A DNA stretch of 64,000 nucleotides from Terriglobia bacterium (GTDB taxonomy: Bacteria; Acidobacteriota; Terriglobia; Acidiferrales; UBA7541): assembly GCA_020073705.1 (NCBI GenBank), contig JAIQES010000008.1:1-64000 (forward strand), given 5' to 3'. Below are positions 8,269 to 18,165 of this stretch, in pieces. Made by a program: the position numbers and the translations under genes. The notes beneath the pieces are model-generated. The model did no database searches. It saw only the letters and a program-made list of their open reading frames with translations, and was not told the DNA's origin. Position 1 is the stretch's first letter; every line of letters begins with the position of its first letter.

Positions 8269-11200
8269 GTGATGAACTTGAATAATAGGATTCCCATTGG
8301 CAATTGGCCTCGTCGTGGTAAGCGGCAGGTCCGACTGTTTGCTCTTCGGAGCCTAGCGGTCATCATCTTCACTTGCGCGATCTCGCTGGTAGGAAGGGTA
8401 ACCTTTGCGCAAGATCGTTCTGAAGGCGGGGCAGTCCGTTCTGCTGTCGAGCTATCCTTGCAAGACTTTGTCCCCGTCTCCGCCACAGTTTCTCAGATCG
8501 CCGCTGTGCTGGCGTCAGACCCGGGGCTGTTCCTGGAACTAAAGCGTCTGGCTTCCCAGGAAGCGGCTAGCAAAGGCCAAATCATCCTGGAATCTGACCT
8601 GACGGATGCTGCTATTTTAGCACGGCTTCGCCAAGACCTAAAGTTTCGTGTGACGGCTACCGGCCTCTTGCAACGCTATGGTCATTTGCTTCCGAAAACC
8701 AAACCAGGCGTCATCGGGTCGGAAGAAGAAACCCTCAAGAAGGCACGCATACCGCGAGTCCCTGAAGGGCTGAACCGGAATGAATTGCAAAGTGCGGTGG
8801 GTAGTGGCAGGACCATTCCTAGTCCTGCTGAACTACCGAAAGACACATCTTCTCCTGAACTCCTGGCCAGTCCGTCGGCAGAAGGCGGACTTCTTGCCCG
8901 CGCTAGCTCTCGCTTGACGACAACCAGCGCGGACAATGCGGACGAAGAGGACAAAGAGGACAAGAATCTTTCCCAGTTAGGCACCAGTCAATTGGCCGGT
9001 GCGTACATTGCGCCTCCGCCCGCCGCCGTCCCCACTGTGATGACCTCGGATACTGCCTCTTCATCTACCTCCCAAGTATCAACGCCGGCCGTCACCCCAC
9101 CGCCACAAAGAGAGAAAAAACCACGGGCCGGCAGTTTTCAGGCCGTGCAAGCGTCCGAATCCGAAATGCCGGGTATGGAACGCCATAAATCACCCTATTC
9201 CGACATTCCATCAATGTACGACATCTACATCCATGCGGGGCCGAATTCCGGGCCGGTGCGACGCTTTGGCGAGGACATATTCGAAAATGGGGCAGACATG
9301 TCTTCCGGGATTCCAATCGATTTCCCCGCCTCTCCTGATTATGTGGTGGGTCCGGGAGACGGGCTGATGATCAACCTGTGGGGCGGCGTTTCACAGCGTC
9401 TCGAACGCACGGTCGACCATCAAGGCCGGATTTCAATTCCGGAAGTCGGTCCGGTTTTTGTCAGCGGCAAACCTCTTGGTGAAGTGCAGCTAGCCGTGCA
9501 GCGCGAGTTGCGAACGATGTTTCGCACGGTTTCCGCGGATGTTTCGCTGTCGAGGCTCCGCACTGTTCGAATCTACGTTGTCGGAGACGTGAATGGCCCA
9601 GGCGCTTATGACGTTAGCTCCCTTTCAACGCCTCTCAATGTGCTGCTCGCCGCGGGTGGACCAACTTCCGGTGGGTCCATGCGACTCGTTAAGCAGTTTC
9701 GAGGAAACACACTGGTGCAGCAGGTCGATTTGTACGACCTGCTCCTGCGCGGCATCCGTTCCGACTTAAAGCCATTGCAACCTGGTGACACGTTGCTGGT
9801 CCCTCCGGTGGGCACGCAGGTGCGAATTGATGGAATGGTCCGGCGGCCTGCCCTGTATGAGCTAAACGGTGAAACAACTCTCGCCCAGGTCATTGAACTT
9901 GCCGGCGGAATCCTTCCGACGGCGGCCCTCAACCATATTGAAGTCCAGCGTCTGGTGGCCCACGAGAAACGCACGATGTTGAGCTTGGACGTCTCCGGAA
10001 ACTCAGACATGACCGAAATTGAGAAGAAACTGGCGTCCTTCACGATCTCGGACCGCGATGAGGTTCATATCTTCCCCATCGCTTCCTTCAACCAGAACGC
10101 GGTTTACCTGCAAGGTCATGTGCTACGTGAGGGACGCTACTCCTACAAGCCAGGCATGAGGTTAACAGACCTCGTGTCTTCGTATGCCGACCTGCTGCCG
10201 GAGCCCTCTACGGCATATGCCGAAATCATCCGTCTGACTCCGCCGGACTATCATCCGAGCTTGGAGAGCTTCCACCTCGGCGAGGCACTGGCGAACCCCG
10301 CTACCGCGCCGAAGCTCCAACCGCTGGATACGGTGCGCATTTTCGGCCGGTACGACTTCGAAGAAACCCCCGGCGTGATAGTGAGCGGCGCTGTGCGAAA
10401 ACCCGGGTTATTTCAGACGCCAGGCCGGATTCACTTTCTGGATGCCATCCAACTTGCTGGTGGCTTGACTCCGGATGCCTCCATGGATTCGGCACAGATC
10501 ATCAGACCGATGGCGGATAGTTCGGTGCAGATTCTAAACGTACAACTGAAAGACGCTCTCAACGGAGATCCAATCAACAACGTACTGCTTGGGCCGCGAG
10601 ACCGCATCTTGATACAGGAAAACATTCTGCGAGACGATCCCCGGTCGGTCCTGATTGCGGGAGATGTTGCGAACCCCGGACGCTATCCACTGACTTCGAA
10701 CCTCCGCATATCCGACTTGATCCGCATCGCGGGAGGGTTGAAACGCGGCGCAGATGAGAATACCGCGGACTTGACTCAATTCATCACTGCCCCGAATGCG
10801 CCGGTCGTCGCCAAGCACATGAATGTCAGTGTTGCAAGAGCGATGGTGGGCGACCCAGCAGATAACGTTTCCCTGAACGATGGAGACGTCCTAACGATCC
10901 ATGAAGTTCCTGGATGGAGCGACGTCGGAGCGTCTGTCGTGATTGAGGGCGAAGTAAGGCATCCAGGAACATACGGTATTCGTTCCGGTGAACGGCTCAG
11001 TTCTGTTCTCGAGCGAGCCGGCAGTTTCCAACCGGAAGGCTATCCCTATGGCGCGATCTTGAGAAGAGAGCAGGTTCAGGAATTAGAAACGCAATCGCGC
11101 GACGAACTGATTATGCGCGTGAGGAACGCGCAAAATGATCTGGGGTTGCAACCTGACACCGACCTCAAGGCGAAGGCAGCGAGGGAACTTGCTTACCAGC

Positions 11201-11682
11201 AATGGCAGAGCAACCTTGACGCATTGAGTGCCAATCCGCCGTCGGGGCGCATCGCTATTCGGATTTCAACGGATATCAATCGTTGGAAGAACACACCCGC
11301 GGACATCCAGCTCCTGGCAGGAGACACGCTCATCATCCCGAAGAAACCCGGCGTCGTGATGGTCACAGGCCAGGTCTTCAACCCCACCGCGGTTTCGCAC
11401 CGACCAGGCAGGAGCGCAAAGTGGTACCTGACTCAGGCTGGAGGTACGACTCCACTTGCCAACAAGAAGGCGATCTTTGTGGTCAAGGCCGATGGTTCCG
11501 TGATTGGGTCCAAGAACGGACTGTGGTCCGGAGACTCGCTCAGGGCGGCACTCCAGCCGGGCGACATGGTTGTAGTGCCGGAAAAAGCGCTCTCTGGCAA
11601 TGTGCCTTGGCAAAATATCCTTCTCTCTGCGCAAGTGGCGGCGTCCATGGCCACGGCCGTTATTATCGGGCTTCACTATTAG
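8269..11682 (+). CDS. Wza-like polysaccharide export protein with about seven SLBB repeats
   Basis: 1137 residues, much longer than the ~380 of classical Wza. GTG 8269 and ATG 8272 are both possible starts behind AGGG. The N-terminus has a basic stretch and a hydrophobic core ending VTFAQ near residue 45 (signal peptide). Residues ~60-300 are a variable, Ser/Pro/Thr-rich region. The polysaccharide-export domain is near 350-430 (VVGPGDGLMINLWGG). About seven SLBB-type units follow, recognisable by the recurring V.G.V..PG.Y...L..LI..AGG pattern. The last ~25 residues are hydrophobic and may form the outer-membrane helix or anchor. It would form the outer-membrane/periplasmic export channel for the polymer made by the genes downstream; it leads the same-strand cluster. 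Confidence 0.9.
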   Translation: MMNLNNRIPIGNWPRRGKRQVRLFALRSLAVIIFTCAISLVGRVTFAQDRSEGGAVRSAVELSLQDFVPVSATVSQIAAVLASDPGLFLELKRLASQEAASKGQIILESDLTDAAILARLRQDLKFRVTATGLLQRYGHLLPKTKPGVIGSEEETLKKARIPRVPEGLNRNELQSAVGSGRTIPSPAELPKDTSSPELLASPSAEGGLLARASSRLTTTSADNADEEDKEDKNLSQLGTSQLAGAYIAPPPAAVPTVMTSDTASSSTSQVSTPAVTPPPQREKKPRAGSFQAVQASESEMPGMERHKSPYSDIPSMYDIYIHAGPNSGPVRRFGEDIFENGADMSSGIPIDFPASPDYVVGPGDGLMINLWGGVSQRLERTVDHQGRISIPEVGPVFVSGKPLGEVQLAVQRELRTMFRTVSADVSLSRLRTVRIYVVGDVNGPGAYDVSSLSTPLNVLLAAGGPTSGGSMRLVKQFRGNTLVQQVDLYDLLLRGIRSDLKPLQPGDTLLVPPVGTQVRIDGMVRRPALYELNGETTLAQVIELAGGILPTAALNHIEVQRLVAHEKRTMLSLDVSGNSDMTEIEKKLASFTISDRDEVHIFPIASFNQNAVYLQGHVLREGRYSYKPGMRLTDLVSSYADLLPEPSTAYAEIIRLTPPDYHPSLESFHLGEALANPATAPKLQPLDTVRIFGRYDFEETPGVIVSGAVRKPGLFQTPGRIHFLDAIQLAGGLTPDASMDSAQIIRPMADSSVQILNVQLKDALNGDPINNVLLGPRDRILIQENILRDDPRSVLIAGDVANPGRYPLTSNLRISDLIRIAGGLKRGADENTADLTQFITAPNAPVVAKHMNVSVARAMVGDPADNVSLNDGDVLTIHEVPGWSDVGASVVIEGEVRHPGTYGIRSGERLSSVLERAGSFQPEGYPYGAILRREQVQELETQSRDELIMRVRNAQNDLGLQPDTDLKAKAARELAYQQWQSNLDALSANPPSGRIAIRISTDINRWKNTPADIQLLAGDTLIIPKKPGVVMVTGQVFNPTAVSHRPGRSAKWYLTQAGGTTPLANKKAIFVVKADGSVIGSKNGLWSGDSLRAALQPGDMVVVPEKALSGNVPWQNILLSAQVAASMATAVIIGLHY

Positions 11683-11694
11683 CGTGGACGAATC

Positions 11695-14199
11695 ATGAAA
11701 CGCGGCGGGCGGAAATGCTTTTTCGGTACATGTCTTCTTATCGCTGTGGGAATACTGGACCCGGGTTGCCGCGCGCAGTCGCAAGTCGACACGCCTCCAC
11801 CGAAAAGAGAAGTGTTCGATACGGGAGATGACGTGCAAGCTTCAGAACAAAAAACAATCACGCCTCGAGTTGATCAAGGCGTGGGTGTCTATGGCCAGAA
11901 TGGCCTAGGCAAGTCATTCCTGAACAACTTGTGGTCCGACCAAAAGTCGATTTGGAGTAGTCCCGCCCGTCTCCGATGGGCTGATACATCGTGGCTTTTT
12001 CCCATGGCAGCGGTGACCGGAGGGTTCTTCGCGACTGATCGCTCCGCAGCGGCGGCGCTGTCGAATGATCCGAAAAGGCTAAATCGATTCCGCACAGCAT
12101 CAGATATCGGTGTGGCTTCTCTGGTAGGAGCCGCAGGAGGCCTGTACCTCTGGAGCAAGATTTCTCCCGACGACCGCCGAAGAGAGACAGGCATTCTTGC
12201 GGGGGAAGCTGCGATCGACAGTTTCGCAGTGAACTCTGCGCTCCAATTTTCATTTGGACGAGAACGGCCATATCAAGACCAAGGCCGCGGGAACTTCTTT
12301 CAAGGCGGAACTTCGTTTCCTTCGGACCATGCCGTTGTTGCTTGGTCGGTTGCCAGCGTAATCGCCCACGAATACCCTGGTCCTCTCACCCAATTTTTCG
12401 TTTACGGCATGGCGGCAGGCGTAAGTGCATCTCGCGTCATCGGAAAAGAACACTTCCCGTCGGATGTTTTGGTTGGCAGCGCGATCGGATGGCTGATAGG
12501 CCGCGAGGTTTATCGCGCCCACCACGACCCCAATCTCGGGGGGACGGGGGTAACCCGTCTTTCAGGAGACGACACAGAAGACCGGCGGGATCGCAAAAAC
12601 ATGGGCTCGCCTTTTGTCCCTCTGGATAGCTGGGTTTATCAGGTCTTCGAAAGGCTTGCAGCGTTGAGATACATCGACACGGCGATCATGGGGCTGAAAC
12701 CATGGACGCGAATCGAGTGCGCCCGGCTGACCGCGGAAGCTGGTGACAACTTGCAGGAAAGAAGCACACTGAATAAGGATGCGGAACAATTACAGGCCCG
12801 CCTGCAAGGGGAATTCGCGTACGAACTCAACCTGCTTGGGGGAGGCCGCAATTTCACCGCGAATTTGGGGTCGGTCTACACCAGAGCCGTTTCGATCAGC
12901 GGGCCCCCTTTGACCGACAGTTATCATTTCGGACAGACAATGGCCTATGATTTCGGGAGGCCCTTTGAACAAGGAACGAACGGGCAAATTGGCGGATCAT
13001 TCTCCGCGGCGGCGGGGCCCCTCGCGGTTTACGTCCGTGCAGAGTATCAACATGCCCCTTCCGCCCCCGGGCTTTCTCCCAGCGTGGTGAACTTCATCTC
13101 CCAAGCTGATGGCGGAGTGGCTATTGGCGGCAAACCCATTCCCGTCTCTGAAATCTCATCCGCTCCCGTGGGGGCGGTCAATCGCGCCAGACTTCTCGAT
13201 GCTTACGCAACAGTGAATTTGAGTAACTGGCAGATCGTAATTGGCAGGCAGAGCCTCGATTGGGCGCCCGGCCCCGGCAATTCGATGATGTGGAACAACA
13301 ATGTCGAGCCTGTGGATATGGTCCGCGTCGTCAACCCTGAGCCCTTCGAGCTGCCGGGATTTCTTCGACACCTGGGTCCGGTTCGTTTTGACCAATTTTT
13401 TGGCCGCCTGGAAGGTCACCCATACATTCCACGGCCATTTGTTTATGCGCAAAAATTCAACATTAAGCCGTTTCCCTTTCTAGAATTGGGTTTCGGGCGA
13501 AGGACATTGATCGGGGGAACAGGTGGCGACCCGCTGACGTTGCACAACTTGCTTGGTAGCTACATTGGCAGAACCGATCCGAAGACAGGTTCAGTGCCAG
13601 GAGACACCGAGACCGAAATGGATTGGACGTTCTATGTCCCGAAGGTGAGAAATTACATCGTTCTCTATGGAGACGCCTACGCCGAGGACGACGGCCTTCC
13701 CATCCAGAACCCGGCGAGGAATCCCTGGCACCCTGGTATTTACATTACTCATTTCCCAAGAATACCCAAGCTTGATTTCCATATGGAAGGTGTATCGACA
13801 GAGCAGAGCGGGCTCCTCCACGGTTTAGGCAATCACGGCGTATTTAACTATTGGAATGAACTCTATCATGACGGAAATACGGTCAATGGGAATCTGCTTG
13901 GCAACACGGTAGGCCGGGATGGACGCGCCATCCAGAGTTGGTTCACGTATTGGATTTCGCCAGCGAATACTCTGCAGTTTACGTATCGTCACAACACGGT
14001 CAGTTCGGATTTCGTCCCCGGCGGAGGAGCCTGGCAGGACTATTCGGTGAGAAGTGACACCTATTTAAAGAGTGGCTTTTACGTGAAGGCCGAGCTGCAA
14101 TACGAAAATATTCCCCATTTTCCCATGCTGTTCAACGGACCTAAGAGCAATTTCGCTGCGGTGGTGGAAGTGGGCTTCATTCCGAGAGGGAAGAAATGA
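11695..14199 (+). CDS. PAP2 phosphatase-Wzi capsule assembly fusion protein
   Basis: 834 residues with an N-terminal signal peptide. Residues ~90-270 carry all three PAP2 (type 2 phosphatidic acid phosphatase) motifs: GRERP near 188, PSDHAV near 209 and SRVIGKEHFPSD near 245-256, so the acid phosphatase site looks intact. Residues ~360-834 resemble the Wzi outer-membrane barrel that anchors or assembles capsular polysaccharide, including an IVIGRQSLDWAPGPGN segment and a long run of aromatic beta strands. It follows the export gene by 12 bases. One reading is that the enzyme dephosphorylates a lipid pyrophosphate carrier on the periplasmic side while the barrel handles the polymer; the fusion itself is directly visible, its coupling is inference. 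Confidence 0.82.
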   Translation: MKRGGRKCFFGTCLLIAVGILDPGCRAQSQVDTPPPKREVFDTGDDVQASEQKTITPRVDQGVGVYGQNGLGKSFLNNLWSDQKSIWSSPARLRWADTSWLFPMAAVTGGFFATDRSAAAALSNDPKRLNRFRTASDIGVASLVGAAGGLYLWSKISPDDRRRETGILAGEAAIDSFAVNSALQFSFGRERPYQDQGRGNFFQGGTSFPSDHAVVAWSVASVIAHEYPGPLTQFFVYGMAAGVSASRVIGKEHFPSDVLVGSAIGWLIGREVYRAHHDPNLGGTGVTRLSGDDTEDRRDRKNMGSPFVPLDSWVYQVFERLAALRYIDTAIMGLKPWTRIECARLTAEAGDNLQERSTLNKDAEQLQARLQGEFAYELNLLGGGRNFTANLGSVYTRAVSISGPPLTDSYHFGQTMAYDFGRPFEQGTNGQIGGSFSAAAGPLAVYVRAEYQHAPSAPGLSPSVVNFISQADGGVAIGGKPIPVSEISSAPVGAVNRARLLDAYATVNLSNWQIVIGRQSLDWAPGPGNSMMWNNNVEPVDMVRVVNPEPFELPGFLRHLGPVRFDQFFGRLEGHPYIPRPFVYAQKFNIKPFPFLELGFGRRTLIGGTGGDPLTLHNLLGSYIGRTDPKTGSVPGDTETEMDWTFYVPKVRNYIVLYGDAYAEDDGLPIQNPARNPWHPGIYITHFPRIPKLDFHMEGVSTEQSGLLHGLGNHGVFNYWNELYHDGNTVNGNLLGNTVGRDGRAIQSWFTYWISPANTLQFTYRHNTVSSDFVPGGGAWQDYSVRSDTYLKSGFYVKAELQYENIPHFPMLFNGPKSNFAAVVEVGFIPRGKK

Positions 14200-14260
14200 T
14201 CGCCACTTTCTCCTCGATGGGTTTTAGATTCAGCCATCTGGCGTACGGGAAAAGGGATCT

Positions 14261-14371
14261 CCGCACGTGCGGCCTATTTAGCGATGCGGGTGGCAAACGA
14301 CATTAGCCAAGTGTCTGTAACTGCTTATCTGAGCATGGGTTAGGTCACAAATGCCCTGTAAGTGACAGGGC
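14261..14371. promoter_or_regulatory. Palindrome and hairpin upstream of the NusG-like gene
   Basis: A perfect 12-bp palindrome CCGCACGTGCGG lies at 14261-14272. A perfect 7-bp stem GCCCTGT/ACAGGGC with a 5-base loop lies at 14353-14371, 18 bases before the NusG-like start. Neither is followed by a T tract, so neither is a standard terminator. The hairpin may affect translation of the antiterminator gene or mark a recruitment site; this is inference. Confidence 0.4.
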
Positions 14372-14388
14372 GAAGCCATAAGTGGCAT

Positions 14389-15021
14389 ATGACGAAAGTG
14401 AAAAAGGAAATGTTTGAAGAAAACACAGAGCAGGCCGCGGGAAACGTCGTCTCAGTCTGGCATGCGATATACACGCGCCCTCGGCATGAGAAGGCCGTGG
14501 CCAAACATCTTGTTGAGAGGCGCATCGAGGCGTTTTTGCCCACGTACGAAAAATTCCAGCGGTGGAAAGACCGCAAGAAGCTGGTCCGTTTTCCACTTTT
14601 TCCTGGCTATGTGTTTGTCCGCATTTCCCGGCGCGATCGTCTTGCCGTACTCCAACTTGCCGGCGTTGTTGGATTTGTCCGGTTCGGCGGTTCGCCAGCC
14701 GAGGTCCCGGAGACAGAACTGTACGCCCTGAGCATAGCAGTTGAGACTGGTGCCCGGTTGGAACCGCACCGATACCTGAAGGTTGGCCGGCGTGTAAGAG
14801 TCTGCCATGGCCCACTCCAAGATACCGAGGGAATACTCATTCGCAAGAAGAGTGGACACCGTCTTGTGCTTTCCATTGACCTTATCCAGCGATCCGTCGC
14901 GGTTGAGGTCGATGCTGCTGATGTCACCCCTATTTCAGAAATAGGACGCACGAGCATACAGGGAATGCAGCATTCCCTGGTTGCAATGTCCGCAGGAGTG
15001 ACGCCAGGCGCAATTTATTGA
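14389..15021 (+). CDS. NusG/RfaH-like transcription antitermination protein (UpxY-type)
   Basis: 210 residues from ATG 14389 (an ATG at 14410 is also possible). Residues ~22-125 are a NusG N-terminal domain (WHAIYTRPRHEKAVAKHL, then PLFPGYVFV), the surface that contacts the RNA polymerase clamp. Residues ~140-190 are a KOW-type domain (GPLQDTEGILIRKK). Its length and location inside an exopolysaccharide cluster match UpxY- and RfaH-like operon-specific paralogues, which allow RNA polymerase to read long surface-polysaccharide operons. It lies between the outer-membrane genes and the chain-length gene, and a 7-bp hairpin lies just upstream. Confidence 0.88.
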   Translation: MTKVKKEMFEENTEQAAGNVVSVWHAIYTRPRHEKAVAKHLVERRIEAFLPTYEKFQRWKDRKKLVRFPLFPGYVFVRISRRDRLAVLQLAGVVGFVRFGGSPAEVPETELYALSIAVETGARLEPHRYLKVGRRVRVCHGPLQDTEGILIRKKSGHRLVLSIDLIQRSVAVEVDAADVTPISEIGRTSIQGMQHSLVAMSAGVTPGAIY

Positions 15022-15113
15022 AGGTATCAAGGCTGCCTCCGGCTTGGCAGTTCGGACATCAGAGAGCGACGGGCACATTTGGGATGGCGGCAGAAAGAAA
15101 ATAGAGGGCGCAC

Positions 15114-16526
15114 TTGCCAAACTTGGAAGATCCATACACAGTCGAGACGGCCACGTATGAGCCGCAATTAACCAGCGAACATACGTCAACTATATCTAAT
15201 AAATTGCAGTCGGTCGATTTAGCCTGGTTAATCTGGGCCCAACGGAAATTCCTGGGCAGGTTGATGGCTTGGGGTCTGGTTCTGTTTACCGTCATCGCCT
15301 TCCTGCTTCCAAAGCGCTACGCCGCCACAGCGCAGCTGATGCCTCCTGATTTCAGTTCCTCTGCCGACATGATCTCGGCAATGCCCGCCCTTTCCTCTGG
15401 AGGAGATTCATCCGGAGGGGCTGGTGGCTCGGTGATGGGCTTAGCGAACAAGCTACTCGGCTTGAACAGCACCGGGCAGCTCATCATTGGTGTGCTTCAA
15501 AGCCGGACAGTGGAAGACCACTTGATCGAGCGATTCGGTTTGATGGACTTGTATTCGACGAAGTATCCGGAGGATGCACGAAAGAAATTGGAAAGTTACA
15601 GCACGATTAAGGAAGATTCCCAAAGCGGCATTATCAGCATTGTTGTTGAAGACAAGTCTCCGGCCCGTGCCGCAGCAATGGCGCAGGCGTACACGGAGGA
15701 GCTGAACCAAATTCTGGCGGATGTGAACACCTCAGCAGCGCATCGTGAGCGGCTCTTCATCGAACGGCGAATTACCGAAGTGAAGGCGCATCTAGACGCC
15801 TCCGCCAAGGACTTCAGCGTGTTCGCCAGCAAGAACACGGCCATTGATATTCCCCAACAAGCGAAAGCGATGGTCGAAGCCGCCGCGGATTTGCAAGCGC
15901 AGCTAATCGCGGCGCAATCGATGCTGCGGGGCCTCCAGCAACTCTACACCAACAGCAATCCTCGCGTGCAGCAGGTACAGGGCCAGGTGGCGGAACTCGA
16001 ACGGCAGTTGAACAAACTGGGCGGAAAGGACGTTAAGTCGGACCAGGGCTCCTCGTTGCTGAAGGACGAACTATATCCCTCCATCCGGCAGCTTCCGCTG
16101 CTGGGCGTTCGGTACCTCGATCTTTATCGCCAAAACAAGATTGACGAAGCCGTTTTCGAACTTCTTTCGAAGGAGTACGAACTCGCGAAGATGGAGGAGG
16201 CGCGGAACACGCCGACCGTCCATGTGCTCGATCAGGCGGGTGTCCCGAAGAAGAAAGTAAGCCCTCATCGGCTGTTGATCATGTTGGGTGGTTCGTTTTC
16301 TTGTTTGCTGCTCGGCACGACTTGGCTTGTCGCTGGCGCGTACTGGAAACGGGTCGATCCACAAGAACCTTGGAGAATTTTCGCGCAAGAAGTCCATATG
16401 ACCACGAAGGCACGCATCTGTGATTCCGCTTGGGCGCTGCGAATGCGTGGTCGTATTTCCCGGAGTTGGGGAAAGTTTCGATCTCGACGGACCGATGACG
16501 ACTTGCAGGACTCACATAACCCTTGA
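15114..16526 (+). CDS. Wzz-type polysaccharide chain-length determinant
   Basis: 470 residues. The best start is TTG 15114 with GAGGG seven bases upstream. A first transmembrane segment lies near residues 50-68 and a second near 385-407, enclosing a large periplasmic region with long coiled-coil helices (for example residues ~230-300). A Pro-rich VPKKKVSPHRLL motif precedes the second segment, as in Wzz/GNVR proteins. There is no Walker A or Tyr-rich tail, so this is not a tyrosine-kinase fusion and the kinase partner is not in the window. It would set polymer length with the Wzy-like protein. The last ~45 residues, after the second helix, are basic and unlike the family. Confidence 0.88.
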   Translation: MPNLEDPYTVETATYEPQLTSEHTSTISNKLQSVDLAWLIWAQRKFLGRLMAWGLVLFTVIAFLLPKRYAATAQLMPPDFSSSADMISAMPALSSGGDSSGGAGGSVMGLANKLLGLNSTGQLIIGVLQSRTVEDHLIERFGLMDLYSTKYPEDARKKLESYSTIKEDSQSGIISIVVEDKSPARAAAMAQAYTEELNQILADVNTSAAHRERLFIERRITEVKAHLDASAKDFSVFASKNTAIDIPQQAKAMVEAAADLQAQLIAAQSMLRGLQQLYTNSNPRVQQVQGQVAELERQLNKLGGKDVKSDQGSSLLKDELYPSIRQLPLLGVRYLDLYRQNKIDEAVFELLSKEYELAKMEEARNTPTVHVLDQAGVPKKKVSPHRLLIMLGGSFSCLLLGTTWLVAGAYWKRVDPQEPWRIFAQEVHMTTKARICDSAWALRMRGRISRSWGKFRSRRTDDDLQDSHNP

Positions 16527-16621
16527 GATCAATTGCAAAGTGACCCCTGCTTCCTGCGAGACTTTCTTTTTATGTTGATGTCAATGGAGCAATTCATTCA
16601 ACCAGCTCAGGACAATCACCA

Positions 16622-18112
16622 ATGAGTGTGATGACCACTCTAGATGACCCAAAAGTCCTGCCCGACTTGTACCCGCAGTCTCGCGTTGGTCCAAGACCAG
16701 GGACTGGTACACGTAGGTTCAGTCTTTTTGGCCCGGTCGCCATTGACACTGTCTTGGTTTTATTGGCGGGCCTTCTTGCTTATCGGCTTCGCTTTCCTAT
16801 GACGACGCTTGCCGATCTCTGGGACACCCTGTTGCACCACACAGGAGTGCATAGGAGCGCGTATCTAGACTTTCTGTTTTTGTACATCGCACTGTATGTT
16901 CTAGCAGGCCTTTCGCAAAATCTCTACAAAGTCTCATTGACAAGATCCCATTTTCACGAAGCGGTTCTTGTCGTGCGCTCGGTTGTCATCGCGACGCTTC
17001 TTGGCACTGCTTGCGTCTACATGACTGGTAACCGGACGATTTCCCGTCTCGCCGTGGCGTTTATCGCGGCACTCTCGATCCCGGCGCTGACCTTATGGAG
17101 AATGTTCCACCGTCGTTTGCAGAAGAAGCGGCTCGCTAAGGGGATCGGCGTTCGGCACATTTTGATCATCGGGGCCGGGAGAATCGGGCTGCTGTTTGCC
17201 GATCATCTGGGACAACATCCGGAGTGGGGCTATGCCGTCCAGGGGTTCCTGGATTCGTACCAAACCGATGATCCTCGGGTGCTGGGAAGCATCAGCGACC
17301 TGAGGCGTGTGGTGCGGGAGAAATTCATCGATGAAATTTTTATTAGCATACCTTCGAAGCGCGAAATCGTAAAGAGCATCGTCTTCGATGCGTGTCAAAT
17401 GGGCATTTGCGTCAATGTAATTCCGGACCTCTATGACGGGATTGCCTGGCGGAAGCCTGTTGAAATGCTTGGCGAGTTTGCCGTGCGCGTCATCCACCGA
17501 GAACCGATTCCAGAGCCTGAACTTTTCGTCAAGAGGCTGATGGACATTGTCGGGTCGGCGTTCGGGTTGCTCGTGCTCTCCCCACTCTTCGCCGGATTAT
17601 CCTTGGCGATCAAGTTGGACTCTGCCGGGCCCGTCTTCTACAGAGCAAATCGAGTGGGGCGCAAAGCCAGAACGTTCCGCTGTCTTAAATTCCGTACCAT
17701 GGTTGCGAATGCCGACGTGATCAAGGAGGAGCTGCGCCACCTGAACGAACGGGAGGGGCCATTCTTCAAGATCACGGAGGATCCTCGAATTAGCCGCGTG
17801 GGTAAATTCCTGCGCAAGTACAGCCTCGATGAGTTGCCGCAGTTGTGGAACGTTCTTCGCGGCGAGATGAGCCTGGTTGGACCGCGTCCGCATCCGGTTG
17901 ACGACTACAAGCAATACAAGCTCGAGCACCTCCGGCGGTTGGATGTTACTCCGGGCATTACCTGCTTGTGGCAGATCTTGGCACGCGGGGATCCGTCGTT
18001 CGACAGAGCCCTTGCTCTCGATACCCAATACATCGAAAACTGGAGCTTCCTCCTCGACCTACAGATTTTGCTGAAGACAATTCCATCGCTTATAAGAGGC
18101 ACTGGAGCATGA
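16622..18112 (+). CDS. Undecaprenyl-phosphate sugar phosphotransferase (WcaJ family)
   Basis: 496 residues. Transmembrane segments lie in residues ~40-160 and the middle ~165-300 is a Rossmann-like CoA-binding_3 domain (IIGAGRIGLLFA). Residues ~300-496 are the bacterial sugar-transferase domain: KRLMDIVGSAFGLLVLSP membrane helix, then LKFRTM, DELPQLWNVLRGEMSLVGPRP and a C-terminal ITCLWQI block. The enzyme transfers a sugar-1-phosphate from a nucleotide sugar to undecaprenyl phosphate at the inner membrane, the first step of repeat-unit synthesis. Sugar identity (glucose or galactose) cannot be set from sequence alone. It begins 95 bases after the chain-length gene. Confidence 0.92.
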   Translation: MSVMTTLDDPKVLPDLYPQSRVGPRPGTGTRRFSLFGPVAIDTVLVLLAGLLAYRLRFPMTTLADLWDTLLHHTGVHRSAYLDFLFLYIALYVLAGLSQNLYKVSLTRSHFHEAVLVVRSVVIATLLGTACVYMTGNRTISRLAVAFIAALSIPALTLWRMFHRRLQKKRLAKGIGVRHILIIGAGRIGLLFADHLGQHPEWGYAVQGFLDSYQTDDPRVLGSISDLRRVVREKFIDEIFISIPSKREIVKSIVFDACQMGICVNVIPDLYDGIAWRKPVEMLGEFAVRVIHREPIPEPELFVKRLMDIVGSAFGLLVLSPLFAGLSLAIKLDSAGPVFYRANRVGRKARTFRCLKFRTMVANADVIKEELRHLNEREGPFFKITEDPRISRVGKFLRKYSLDELPQLWNVLRGEMSLVGPRPHPVDDYKQYKLEHLRRLDVTPGITCLWQILARGDPSFDRALALDTQYIENWSFLLDLQILLKTIPSLIRGTGA

Positions 18113-18165
18113 ACCGTTTCTGAGACGAAGAATTCAGAAACGTTCGATAACCAACGATAATCAAG

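Noticed and set aside
14353-14371. Rho-independent terminator before the NusG-like gene
   Set aside because: A stem is present but no T tract follows, and the next gene of the cluster starts within 20 bases.
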